Part shown: positions 16,040 through 24,477 of the stretch, one piece after another | Numbering within the stretch: position 1 is the first letter of the stretch | Layout of the letters: every line of letters begins with the position of its first letter | Assembly (NCBI GenBank): GCA_029268165.1 | Contig: JAJUGM010000002.1 | Location: 1 to 30,928 of the forward strand | DNA from: Bacteroidota bacterium | GTDB taxonomy: Bacteria > Bacteroidota > Bacteroidia > Bacteroidales > UBA10428 | Length of the DNA stretch: 30,928 nucleotides | Direction: 5' to 3' | Translations under genes and position numbers: made by a program | Notes under the pieces: generated by a model | Databases searched by the model: none | The model's input: only the letters and a program-made list of their open reading frames with translations | What the model was told of the DNA's origin: nothing

Positions 16040-17518
16040 ATGAACAATAAACATATCATCATTGCAGGAGCGGGATTAGGTGGTCTGGCATCTGCATTGC
16101 GTTTGGCGGTAAAAGGATATACTGTTGAAATCATTGAAAAAAATGCCCAGGCCGGCGGCAGACTCAACCAGCTTATTAAAGATGGCTATACGTTTGACAC
16201 CGGACCTAGTTTTTTCAGTATGTCGTATATTTTTGAAGAATTTGCAAAAGACTGTAATATAAAGCTGCCGTTTGATTATGTTGCGCTCGATCCTTTATAC
16301 AGTGTTAACTTTAAGAACAATCCAAAAACCTATTACCTTTATAAAGATATTCATAAACTTTCCGCTCAGTTTCAGGATGTTGAACCAAATTTTGAAACCA
16401 GAATAATTAAGTATCTGCAAAAGTCAGGAAGGTTATTTCATGATACTTTAGGACCCGTCATTAAGAAAAATTTTGATTCGCTGCCCGAATATCTTCTTTC
16501 ACTTATGCAGGTGAGGGCTGTGCATTTACCGGTATTGCTCCGCAGTTTCTGGAAACAGGTGGCGCTTAATTTTTCATCTAAAGAAGCCCGGCAAATCATT
16601 TCCCTGGTTTCATTTTTCCTCGGTCAGACACCCTTTGACACAATGGCCGTTTATACGCTTTTATCCTATACTGAATTCATGCACGACGGATATTATAATG
16701 TAGAGGGCGGCATGTATAAAATTGTAAAAGGGCTGTTGGAAGAACTGAAAAAATATCATGTTAAAATTACTTTTAACACAGAAATTATTGAGGCTGTTCC
16801 AAAAGGTAACAATGTAGCATATCTTGTTGACCGTGAAAGCAAAAAGTGGGAAGCTGATGTTTTCCTGATTAATGCAGATGCAGCTGTTTTTCGGGGAAAA
16901 GTATTCAAACGAAAAAGATATAGCGAGGAGCGGCTTGACAGAATGAAATGGACTACCGGATACTTAACCATGTATGTAGGTATAAAATGCAAACTTCCTC
17001 AAATTAACTATCATAGCTACTTTCTGGGCAATAATTTTGAAGAATATGCAAATAACATATTACAGAACCCCGAAATATTGGAACAGCCCTATTATTACGT
17101 CAATGTAGTATCGAAACACAATACTGATTGTGCTCCCGAAGGATGTGAGAGCCTGTTTTTTGTATGCCCTGTACCCAATCTGTTATATAAGCCTGACTGG
17201 AGTGATAAGGAAAAAATTGCCGACAGCATTTTAGAAGATTTTTCACAGCGTATAAAATTTAATATTAAGCCAGAGGTTGTTTCAAGAACAATTTACACGC
17301 CGCTTGACTGGCAAAACCAGTTTAACCTTCACAGAGGCAGTGGATTGGGTCTGGCGCATAATATGCGTCAGATAGGCTATTTTCGGCCGCCAAATTATGA
17401 TGAGGAATATAAAAATGTTTTCTACACAGGGGCCTCAACCATACCTGGAACAGGCCTTCCAATGGTAATCATCAGTTCAGATTTAGCCTGCCGGCGAATT
17501 TTCAAATATTTATCCTGA
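16040..17518 (+). CDS. crtI: CrtI-family carotenoid desaturase (phytoene desaturase-like)
   Basis: The 492-residue flavoprotein opens with the FAD-binding Rossmann motif IIIAGAGLGGLASALRL (7-23) and VEIIEKNAQAGGRLNQ. Further marks are YTFDTGPSFFSM, the long middle desaturase region, and the C-terminal FYTGASTIPGTGLPMVIISS typical of CrtI/CrtN. It introduces double bonds into phytoene to give neurosporene or lycopene; the number of desaturations cannot be told. A CrtD-like 3,4-desaturase or a diapophytoene desaturase is the alternative. It is the last gene of the operon and the only desaturase in the window. A perfect stem-loop follows its stop. Confidence 0.9.
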   Translation: MNNKHIIIAGAGLGGLASALRLAVKGYTVEIIEKNAQAGGRLNQLIKDGYTFDTGPSFFSMSYIFEEFAKDCNIKLPFDYVALDPLYSVNFKNNPKTYYLYKDIHKLSAQFQDVEPNFETRIIKYLQKSGRLFHDTLGPVIKKNFDSLPEYLLSLMQVRAVHLPVLLRSFWKQVALNFSSKEARQIISLVSFFLGQTPFDTMAVYTLLSYTEFMHDGYYNVEGGMYKIVKGLLEELKKYHVKITFNTEIIEAVPKGNNVAYLVDRESKKWEADVFLINADAAVFRGKVFKRKRYSEERLDRMKWTTGYLTMYVGIKCKLPQINYHSYFLGNNFEEYANNILQNPEILEQPYYYVNVVSKHNTDCAPEGCESLFFVCPVPNLLYKPDWSDKEKIADSILEDFSQRIKFNIKPEVVSRTIYTPLDWQNQFNLHRGSGLGLAHNMRQIGYFRPPNYDEEYKNVFYTGASTIPGTGLPMVIISSDLACRRIFKYLS

Positions 17519-17530
17519 ATGATTTAAACC

Positions 17531-17564
17531 CAGGTACGATAAATAAACAAATTCATCGTACCTG
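17531..17564. terminator. Stem-loop between convergent crtI and def
   Basis: CAGGTACGAT (17531-17540) and ATCGTACCTG (17555-17564) are perfect reverse complements around a 14-base AT-rich loop. There is no clear T-run on either side, so it may act as a bidirectional, Rho-assisted or RNA-stabilising element rather than a classical terminator. It starts 13 bases after the crtI stop. Confidence 0.55.
17542..17558 (+). repeat. 17-bp direct repeat, copy 2 (after the carotenoid operon)
   Basis: Identical to 11038-11054. This copy forms the loop and part of one arm (ATCG) of the stem-loop at 17531-17564; copy 1 has no matching hairpin. Confidence 0.5.
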
Positions 17565-17605
17565 AATTAAACTTACATGTATGTTATTGAAAACAACGCG
17601 AAAAA

Positions 17606-18160
17606 TTATTTCATTACTTTTATCTTATACGCAACATCTACCTTGCCTCTGGAAATATCATTGAGTTTACCTTTTAGTAGCTTTCTACGCAAAGGCGATA
17701 TCCGGTCAATAAATAAAATACCTTCGATATGGTCATATTCGTGCTGAATTACCCTTGCTTTAAGGCCTTCAAAATATTCATCATGAAACTGCCAGTTTTC
17801 ATCATAGTATTGTAACCTGATACGAGGTTTCCGCATCACATCCTCGCGAATTTTCGGCAGACTCAGACATCCCTCATTAAAGGCCCATGGTTCGCCTTCC
17901 TCTTCGATTATCTGTGCATTGATATAAACCTTTTTGAAATCGCTCATTGTTGGATCATCCTTTACAAGTGATGAACCATCAGTAATAAATAACCTGATGC
18001 TCTTACCTATCTGAGGAGCAGCAAGACCCATACCATCTGATTTATCCATGCTTTCAAACATATCAGCAATCAGCTGGTTTAAACCTTCGTAATTTCTGTC
18101 AATATCCACAGCCTTTTTACGAAGTACGGGCGAACCATATACAACAATCGGATAAACCAT
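17606..18160 (-). CDS. def: Peptide deformylase
   Basis: The 184-residue metalloenzyme removes the formyl group from new proteins. All three motifs are present: G43-MGLAAPQ-50, EGCLSLP (96-102) with metal ligand C98, and HEYDH (H140, E141, H144). Length is normal. It is the last gene of the nifJ-ruvX-def unit, 18 bases after ruvX, and faces crtI. Confidence 0.96.
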   Translation of the reverse strand: MVYPIVVYGSPVLRKKAVDIDRNYEGLNQLIADMFESMDKSDGMGLAAPQIGKSIRLFITDGSSLVKDDPTMSDFKKVYINAQIIEEEGEPWAFNEGCLSLPKIREDVMRKPRIRLQYYDENWQFHDEYFEGLKARVIQHEYDHIEGILFIDRISPLRRKLLKGKLNDISRGKVDVAYKIKVMK

Positions 18161-18178
18161 CGCCTGACCTGATAAATT

Positions 18179-18598
18179 TTATTTATTTTTTATAGAATCC
18201 ATGTATGACTGTAAAATAAGAGTGGCACTGATTGCATCAACCAATGCCTTATCCCTGCGCTTTGATTTTTTAATTCCACTATCAATCATCGCCTGCATAG
18301 CCATTTTTGATGTAAACCTTTCGTCCATCAGGATCAACTCTTTATCTGGCCATACTTTACTGAGCTTTCTGATGAACGGGTTAATATAATTAACAGCTTC
18401 CGACGGCAAATTGTTCATTTGTTTCGGATAACCCACCACAATGGTTGAAACCTGTTCTCTGGCAAAATAGCTGTGCAGGAAGTCAAATAGTTCATGAGTG
18501 CCAACAGTGGCAAGACTATTGGCTATAATTTGCAGGGGATCACTGACTGCGATCCCCGTTCGTTTCCTTCCGTAATCAATAGCAAGAATTCGAGCCAA
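18179..18598 (-). CDS. ruvX: Putative Holliday junction resolvase RuvX (YqgF)
   Basis: The 139-residue protein has the RNase H-like fold of the YqgF family: RILAIDYGRKRTGIAVSDP with the acidic D8, VVGYPKQMN, MDERFTS and KALVDAISATLIL supplying the other acidic residues. Roles in Holliday junction resolution and in pre-16S rRNA 5' maturation have been described for the family. Normal length. It starts 7 bases after the nifJ stop. Confidence 0.93.
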   Translation of the reverse strand: MARILAIDYGRKRTGIAVSDPLQIIANSLATVGTHELFDFLHSYFAREQVSTIVVGYPKQMNNLPSEAVNYINPFIRKLSKVWPDKELILMDERFTSKMAMQAMIDSGIKKSKRRDKALVDAISATLILQSYMDSIKNK

Positions 18599-18605
18599 AA
18601 ATATA

Positions 18606-21600
18606 TCAGGTGTTGGTCATTTGTGCCACTGCAGCCATTTGTTTATAGCGGTTGTACCTCCATCGGGCAGCGTCTTCAGCTGCTTTGAATAATTCCTCAG
18701 CCTCTTTCGGGAATGTTTTCTTTAGGGAAGCATACCTTACCTCGCTGTTCAGGAATTCCTGGAATTTAGTCCAGTCAGGTTCTTTAGAATCCAATTCGAA
18801 CGGATTTTTACCCTCTTTTTCAAGAAGCGGATTAAAGCGGTAAAGGTGCCAGTACCCTGCTTCAACTGCCTTTTTCTGTTGTTCCTGTGATTTTTCCATT
18901 CCTGCCCGTAAGCCATGATTGATACATGGAGCATAGGCAATAATTAATGAAGGCCCCGGATAAGCTTCAGCTTCTCTTAAAGTTTTCAGTAACTGATTCT
19001 GGCTGGCTCCCATCGAAACCTGAGCAACATAAACATATCCGTATGTCATGGCCATGGCTCCGAGGTCTTTTTTTCTGATTTTCTTGCCCGAAGCGGCAAA
19101 TTTGGCTACAGCACCTATTGGTGTAGATTTTGATGCCTGTCCGCCGGTATTGGAATATACTTCTGTGTCCAATACAAGAATATTGACATCTTCGCCTGAA
19201 GCAATTACATGGTCAAGACCACCGTAACCAATGTCATAAGCCCAGCCATCACCGCCAAAAATCCAGATAGATTTCTTTATGAGGTATTGTTTTAGTTCAA
19301 GAATTTCGTGGGCAACAGGATCCTTTTCCTTAGTCAGGGCCTCCAACACTTTTAAGGAAGCTGCCTTTGATTTCCTGGCGTCATTTCTGCCATCAAGCCA
19401 TTCAGTGAATGCCTGACGGGTGTCTGCATTAATACCTGAACCGCTTAGCGCATCAGTCATCCTGAGGGCAATACGATCTCTCATTTTATTCACACCAAGT
19501 GAAATGCCAAATCCATATTCGGCGTTATCTTCAAACAACGAATTGGCCCATGCAGGCCCTTGTCCGTTCTTATTTGTACAATATGGAGTTGAAGGTGCAG
19601 AACCGCCGTAAATTGATGAACAGCCTGTTGCATTGGCAACGATCATACGGTCGCCAAACAGTTGAGTAATCAGTTTAATATAGGGTGTTTCACCACAACC
19701 ACCGCATGCACCTGAAAATTCAAATAAGGGTTGAGCAAACTGGCTGTTTTTAACCGACTTATCTATTTCAATCAGGTGATCTTTGGGCGAAACCTTTTCA
19801 ATCATGTAATTCCAGTGCTCAGTTTCGGTAAGTTGCGTTTCCAGGGGCTTCATAACCAGCGCTTTTTCCTTTGCTGGGCAAACATTGGCACACACGCCGC
19901 AACCTGTACAGTCAAGCACGCTCACCTGCAAACGGTATTGAAGGCCTTCAAGCTCTTTGCCAATGGCTTTAAGGGTAACGACACCAGATGGCAAACCCTT
20001 TACCTCATTCTCATTCAGAAGGAATGGCCTGATGCAGCTATGCGGACATACATAAGCACACTGATTGCACTGAATGCATTTCTCAGACAACCATTGCGGT
20101 ACATTCACAGCAATACCGCGTTTTTCATAAGCCGTAGTACCGGCAGGAAATGTCCCGTCTTCACGTCCAAGAAAAGCAGAAACCTTAAGTTCATCTCCGT
20201 GCAGCAGGTTTATGGGTTCAACTACATTTTTAATAAACTCTGGAATATTACGTGTGTCTTTCTTCGGTTTTATTTCAATTTTTGCCCATTCGGCAGGAAC
20301 ATCAACTTTTTCAACCTCTCCGCCACGGTCAATGGCTGCAAGGTTCATATTGACAATTTCTTCTCCCTTTCTGCCAAATGTTTTCTTAATGGCTTTTTTC
20401 ATTTCAGTAACAGCAACATCATAAGGAATAACATTGGAAATTTTAAAGAAAGCCGATTGCATGATGGAATTGGTGCGATTTCCAAGCCCTATGCTTTCTG
20501 CAATGCGTGTTGCATTGATAATATAAAACTGAATATTATTTTCAGCAAGGTATTTCTTGATATGATCGGGAAGTTTCTTCTTTGTTTCCTCGGAATCCCA
20601 GATGCTGTTGAGCAAAAATGTACCTCCTTTTTTCAACCCTTTAAGCATGTCATACTTTTCAAGATAGGCCGGTACATGGCATGCAACAAAATCCGGTGTG
20701 TTAACCAGATAAGGCGAACGAATGGGCTGGTCACCGAAACGAAGGTGAGATACTGTAACACCGCCTGACTTTTTCGAATCGTAGGCAAAATAAGCCTGAA
20801 CATATTTATTGGTTGATTCGCCGATAATTTTAATAGAATTCTTGTTCGCGCCAACAGTGCCATCAGAACCAATGCCGTAAAATTTTGCTTCATAAGTGCC
20901 CTTTGGTGAAATACTGATTTCAGCCTTCAAAGGAAGCGACAGGAAAGTAACATCATCATCAATGCCAACAGTGAACCTTTCTTTTGGTTCTTTCGATTCA
21001 AGGTTTTCAAATACTGATATTATTTGTGCCGGAGTAGTATCTTTTGAGCTCAGACCATACCTTCCTCCTATTATCATGGGGGCATCAGGCTGACCATAGA
21101 ATACATCCCTTATATCAAGGTATAATGGTTCGCCATTTGCACCAGGCTCTTTGGTACGATCGAGCACAGCTATGCGCTTAACCGATTTGGGGATGACATT
21201 AAGCAGATATTTTTTTGAAAAGGGCCTGTAGAGATGAACAGCAACCAGGCCGGTTTTCTTGCCCCGGGCATTGAGGTAATCAACAACTTCACGCGTGGTT
21301 TCAGTAACCGAACCCATGGCAATGATAATATTTTCAGCATCAGGCGCACCGTAATAAGAAAATGGCTTGTAATTGCGCCCTGTAAGCTTGTTGATTTCAC
21401 GCATATAGCTGTCAACAATATCAGGCACAGCGTCATAAAATTTATTGGCAACTTCGCGGGTCTGGAAATAGATATCAGGGTTTTGCGCAGTTCCTCTTGT
21501 AACAGGATGTTCGGGATTTAATGCCCGGTTCCTGAACTCCTGAAGTGCTTTGTAATCGATAAGTTTTGCCAGAGATTCCATTTCAAGTACTTCAATTTTC

Positions 21601-22148
21601 TGAACTTCAGCCGAAGTTCTGAAGCCATCAAAGAAATGTAAAAAGGGAACACGCGACTTAATTGCAGACAGATGAGCTACGGCTGCAAGATCCATAATTT
21701 CCTGCACACTGCCTGTTGCCAGCATAGCAAAACCGGTTTGCCGGGCGCTCATCACATCGCTGTGGTCTCCAAATATCGAGAGTGCCTGGGCTGCCAGACT
21801 TCGTGCTGATACATGAAATACGCCGGGCAGTAATTCACCTGCTATCTTATACATATTGGGGATCATTAGCAATAAACCCTGCGAGGCAGTATATGTGGAT
21901 GTAAGGGAACCTCCCTGTAATGAACCATGAACAGCTCCTGATGCACCAGCTTCTGATTGCATTTCAACAACCTTTACTACTTCACCAAAAATATTCTTTC
22001 TTCCGTTGGCCGACCATTCATCAATATTTTCAGCCATGGTGGACGACGGTGTTATCGGATATATTGCAGCTACTTCGCTAAACATATAGGCAATATAAGA
22101 TGCCGCATAATTACCGTCACATGTAATAAAATTTTTTGTATTGTTCAT
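18606..22148 (-). CDS. nifJ: Pyruvate:ferredoxin (flavodoxin) oxidoreductase, single-chain
   Basis: The 1180-residue enzyme splits pyruvate to acetyl-CoA and CO2 and reduces ferredoxin, the main oxygen-sensitive pyruvate route in anaerobes. Domain order is as in the homodimeric type: N-terminal pyruvate/TPP half (DGNYAASYIAYMFSEVAAIYPITPSS), gamma-like region, two 4Fe-4S clusters (CIQCNQCAYVCP near 688 and CTGCGVCANVCP near 744), and the C-terminal TPP half (GACGGCGETPYIK near 816, GGDGWAYDIGYGG near 964, YSNTGGQASKSTP). It heads the nifJ-ruvX-def unit. A long frame on the opposite strand (19731-20768) is a shadow. Confidence 0.97.
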   Translation of the reverse strand: MNNTKNFITCDGNYAASYIAYMFSEVAAIYPITPSSTMAENIDEWSANGRKNIFGEVVKVVEMQSEAGASGAVHGSLQGGSLTSTYTASQGLLLMIPNMYKIAGELLPGVFHVSARSLAAQALSIFGDHSDVMSARQTGFAMLATGSVQEIMDLAAVAHLSAIKSRVPFLHFFDGFRTSAEVQKIEVLEMESLAKLIDYKALQEFRNRALNPEHPVTRGTAQNPDIYFQTREVANKFYDAVPDIVDSYMREINKLTGRNYKPFSYYGAPDAENIIIAMGSVTETTREVVDYLNARGKKTGLVAVHLYRPFSKKYLLNVIPKSVKRIAVLDRTKEPGANGEPLYLDIRDVFYGQPDAPMIIGGRYGLSSKDTTPAQIISVFENLESKEPKERFTVGIDDDVTFLSLPLKAEISISPKGTYEAKFYGIGSDGTVGANKNSIKIIGESTNKYVQAYFAYDSKKSGGVTVSHLRFGDQPIRSPYLVNTPDFVACHVPAYLEKYDMLKGLKKGGTFLLNSIWDSEETKKKLPDHIKKYLAENNIQFYIINATRIAESIGLGNRTNSIMQSAFFKISNVIPYDVAVTEMKKAIKKTFGRKGEEIVNMNLAAIDRGGEVEKVDVPAEWAKIEIKPKKDTRNIPEFIKNVVEPINLLHGDELKVSAFLGREDGTFPAGTTAYEKRGIAVNVPQWLSEKCIQCNQCAYVCPHSCIRPFLLNENEVKGLPSGVVTLKAIGKELEGLQYRLQVSVLDCTGCGVCANVCPAKEKALVMKPLETQLTETEHWNYMIEKVSPKDHLIEIDKSVKNSQFAQPLFEFSGACGGCGETPYIKLITQLFGDRMIVANATGCSSIYGGSAPSTPYCTNKNGQGPAWANSLFEDNAEYGFGISLGVNKMRDRIALRMTDALSGSGINADTRQAFTEWLDGRNDARKSKAASLKVLEALTKEKDPVAHEILELKQYLIKKSIWIFGGDGWAYDIGYGGLDHVIASGEDVNILVLDTEVYSNTGGQASKSTPIGAVAKFAASGKKIRKKDLGAMAMTYGYVYVAQVSMGASQNQLLKTLREAEAYPGPSLIIAYAPCINHGLRAGMEKSQEQQKKAVEAGYWHLYRFNPLLEKEGKNPFELDSKEPDWTKFQEFLNSEVRYASLKKTFPKEAEELFKAAEDAARWRYNRYKQMAAVAQMTNT

Positions 22149-22200
22149 TTTAAATTGCTTATAGTTAATGTTTTACATTTAAAGACACAAAAAGAATCGA

Positions 22201-22208
22201 CAAAAATA
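22201..22208 (-). promoter_or_regulatory. Candidate -7 element of nifJ
   Basis: The minus strand reads TATTTTTG, a full TAnnTTTG match, 52 bases ahead of the nifJ ATG. No clear -33 box at the normal spacing. The surrounding 22149-22470 spacer is otherwise occupied by the MITE-like element. Confidence 0.4.
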
Positions 22209-22310
22209 CAAAAAATGGAATTTTTAGGATACGAATAATAACATGAAAAGGTTATTTAAAATGAATCTAAATAATAATATTGTTATAAAGAACTATTAAT
22301 AAGGACAAAA

Positions 22311-22450
22311 AGGGTCTGTCTGAAATACTTCTGGAACTCTATTTATAACCTGTCACTCTGTGTATAAATTCGAAAGAACTGAATCAGAGTAATACACAGA
22401 GAAGGTAAGGAGTAAAAATGAAAAAGAATTTTGTTTTGAGACAGCTCCCT
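22311..22450. mobile_element. MITE-like element (about 140 bp) with imperfect terminal inverted repeats
   Basis: The left end AGGGTCTGTCTGAAA and the reverse complement of the right end, AGGGAGCTGTCTCAAAA, align with one indel and two mismatches. Ends of the type AGGG..CTGTCTCAAA are seen on several insertion sequences. Inside is a perfect inverted pair CTCTGTGTAT (22356-22365) and ATACACAGAG (22392-22401), so the whole element can fold as a long hairpin. There is no coding capacity. A target-site duplication is not obvious. It fills the spacer between the end of rho and the start of nifJ. Confidence 0.45.
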
Positions 22451-22470
22451 GAGGCCAATCAAAAATAATG

Positions 22471-24153
22471 TTATTCACCGTTCATAGAGATAAGGAATTC
22501 TTCATTTGAATCGGTTTTGGCAAGCCTTTCGCGCAGGAACTCCATTGCTTCAATTGAATTCATGTCTGTCAGATATTTACGGAGAATCCATATTTTATTA
22601 AGGAAATTCTTATCAAGTAAGAGGTCTTCACGCCTTGTGCTCGAAGCGGTAATATCAATGGAAGGATAAATACGCCTGTTGGAAAGTTTGCGGTCGAGTT
22701 GCAATTCCATATTACCGGTTCCTTTAAATTCTTCAAAAATAACATCATCCATTTTTGATCCGGTTTCTGTAAGCGCTGTGGCTATAATTGTGAGCGAACC
22801 CCCGTTTTCAATATTCCGGGCTGCACCAAAGAAACGTTTGGGCTTTTGCAGCGCATTGGAATCAACACCACCGGATAGTACTTTTCCCGAGGCCGGTGCA
22901 ATGGTGTTGAAAGCACGTGCCAGACGGGTAATGGAATCAAGCAGTATCATCACATCGTGTCCGCATTCAACAAGCCTTTTGGCCTTTTCAAGCACAATAT
23001 TGGCAACCCGCACATGCCGTTCGGCAGGTTCGTCGAAAGTGGATGAAATAACTTCGCCTTTAACATTCCGTGCCATTTCAGTAACCTCTTCAGGCCTTTC
23101 ATCAATCAACAATATTATAAGGTAAACTTCGGGATGATTGGCAGCAATGGCATTGGCAATATCCTGCAAAAGGATTGTCTTACCGGTTTTTGGCTGTGCA
23201 ACAATTAATCCTCTCTGGCCTTTTCCTATAGGAGTAAACATATCGACAATCCTTACCGAAAGATTGCCTTTTTCACCTGGCTTGATTAAAGTGAATTTTT
23301 CATTCGGAAACAAAGGGGTAAGATAATCAAAAGGAACCCTGTCACGTATATAATCGGGGTCTCTGCCGTTAATCTCAAGAACTTTAATAAGCGGAAAATA
23401 TTTTTCGCCTTCTTTTGGCGGCCTGATGGTACCGGTAACCGTATCACCTGTTTTCAGGCCAAAAAGCTTGATCTGCGACTGAGAAACATAAATATCATCA
23501 GGTGAATTAAGGTAATTATAATCTGATGACCTGAGGAAACCATAACCATCGGGCATGATTTCCAGAACCCCTGAGCTGGCAATAATTCCGTCAAATTCCG
23601 TCCCTTTCTCTTGCTGTTGTTGCTGTTGCTGCTGTTGCTGCTGTGGCATCTGAGGTTTTCGCTCAAAAGTCGGTTTTGGCGTATATTCGGGCTTTCCAGT
23701 GATTTCAGGTTTAATAATTATTTCAGGAGGTGCAACAGAAGGAGCAGGTGCAGGAGGAACCATTGCATCGTCTTCATCCTCGATGTCGGGTAAAATCAAG
23801 TCGTCCAGTTCCATACCCTTCTTTTCATTATTAATCTCAGGCCTTTCAAATGTTTTATTCACAACTTCATTTTTTTCAGGAAGTTTCTCTCTGAATTCAA
23901 CTTTCTCAGGAGTAGCAACAACTTCAGCCGTCTTAATCCGGTTTCTCCTTCTTCGTTTTAACTCTTCTCCTGCGGAATTATCCAACGGCTTTTCAGTTTT
24001 TTTACTCTCTGTAGCCATGATTGCTTGCTGATCAAGGATTTTATAAATTAAATCCTGCTTACGCAATGATTCTACTCTTTTGATTTTTAACTCTTTGGCT
24101 ATTTCCCTAAGTTCAGTCAGAACTTTCTCATTAAGTTCAAGAATATCGTACAT
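22471..24153 (-). CDS. rho: Transcription termination factor Rho with long low-complexity insert
   Basis: The 560-residue ATP-driven RNA helicase ends transcription. It begins with the Rho N-terminal helical domain (VLTELREIAKELKIKRVESLRKQDLI, 1-50). Residues ~50-190 form a charged, Pro/Gln-rich insert with eleven glutamines in a row (171-181), absent from E. coli Rho (419 residues). The RNA-binding domain follows (GVLEIMPDGYGFLR). The ATPase core has Walker A PKTGKT near 320, Walker B VMILLDSITRLARA, and the C-terminal blocks. Such inserts are known in Bacteroidota Rho and one in Bacteroides has been linked to phase separation. Divergent from rpoD. Confidence 0.97.
   Translation of the reverse strand: MYDILELNEKVLTELREIAKELKIKRVESLRKQDLIYKILDQQAIMATESKKTEKPLDNSAGEELKRRRRNRIKTAEVVATPEKVEFREKLPEKNEVVNKTFERPEINNEKKGMELDDLILPDIEDEDDAMVPPAPAPSVAPPEIIIKPEITGKPEYTPKPTFERKPQMPQQQQQQQQQQQEKGTEFDGIIASSGVLEIMPDGYGFLRSSDYNYLNSPDDIYVSQSQIKLFGLKTGDTVTGTIRPPKEGEKYFPLIKVLEINGRDPDYIRDRVPFDYLTPLFPNEKFTLIKPGEKGNLSVRIVDMFTPIGKGQRGLIVAQPKTGKTILLQDIANAIAANHPEVYLIILLIDERPEEVTEMARNVKGEVISSTFDEPAERHVRVANIVLEKAKRLVECGHDVMILLDSITRLARAFNTIAPASGKVLSGGVDSNALQKPKRFFGAARNIENGGSLTIIATALTETGSKMDDVIFEEFKGTGNMELQLDRKLSNRRIYPSIDITASSTRREDLLLDKNFLNKIWILRKYLTDMNSIEAMEFLRERLAKTDSNEEFLISMNGE
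23611..23643 (-). repeat. CAG/CAA tract coding eleven glutamines in Rho
   Basis: Eleven codons (six CAG, five CAA, in mixed order) encode residues 171-181. Mixed codons reduce slippage, yet the near-triplet repeat could still vary in length between strains. Confidence 0.85.
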
Positions 24154-24477
24154 ATATTTTCAGAAAATTATTTTAAGATTAATTATTTACATATATTGCG
24201 CTTACTATAGCTGGAATATTTTAAATATAATTGGAATTTGAATATTCAACGTTGGCAGAATTCACAGGGAAATCATCTGCAATAATACTTAATTCATAAC
24301 AATTACCAAAAGAAATTATAAATATTTTTTTATTACATGAAAAAAGTTAAAAAAATTCTCACGTTTTCAATATCTTTGATATTATTATCTAACACTATTG
24401 CAAATATACATTAAAATATATTATTTTTATAAAATATTCTTGAGCATATTATTTATTAACCCTTAAAATCCCATACC
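24154..24477. other. Divergent regulatory spacer between rho and rpoD
   Basis: The 324 bases are very AT-rich and carry no protein-like frame. The rpoD -7 candidate lies at 24371-24378; no TAnnTTTG match is seen for rho on the minus strand, so its promoter is not identified. Confidence 0.5.
24371..24378 (+). promoter_or_regulatory. Candidate -7 element of rpoD
   Basis: TATCTTTG fully matches TAnnTTTG. A poor -33 box (GTTAA near 24346-24350) lies 20 bases upstream. The leader to the ATG would be about 95 bases. Confidence 0.45.

Noticed and set aside
11225..17518. A hidden lycopene cyclase or crtE in the operon
   Set aside because: All seven frames are assigned, gaps are 0-22 bases, and none shows cyclase or GGPP synthase motifs (no DDxxD prenyl transferase pair outside crtB).
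19731..20768. 345-residue open frame on the plus strand
   Set aside because: It lies entirely opposite nifJ, its translation is rich in Phe, Asn, Cys and Ile with no domain pattern, and nifJ is certain.
23611..24031. Leu-rich and Ser-rich plus-strand frames opposite the rho insert
   Set aside because: They mirror the CAG/CAA tract and the Pro/Glu-rich part of rho; rho coding is certain.
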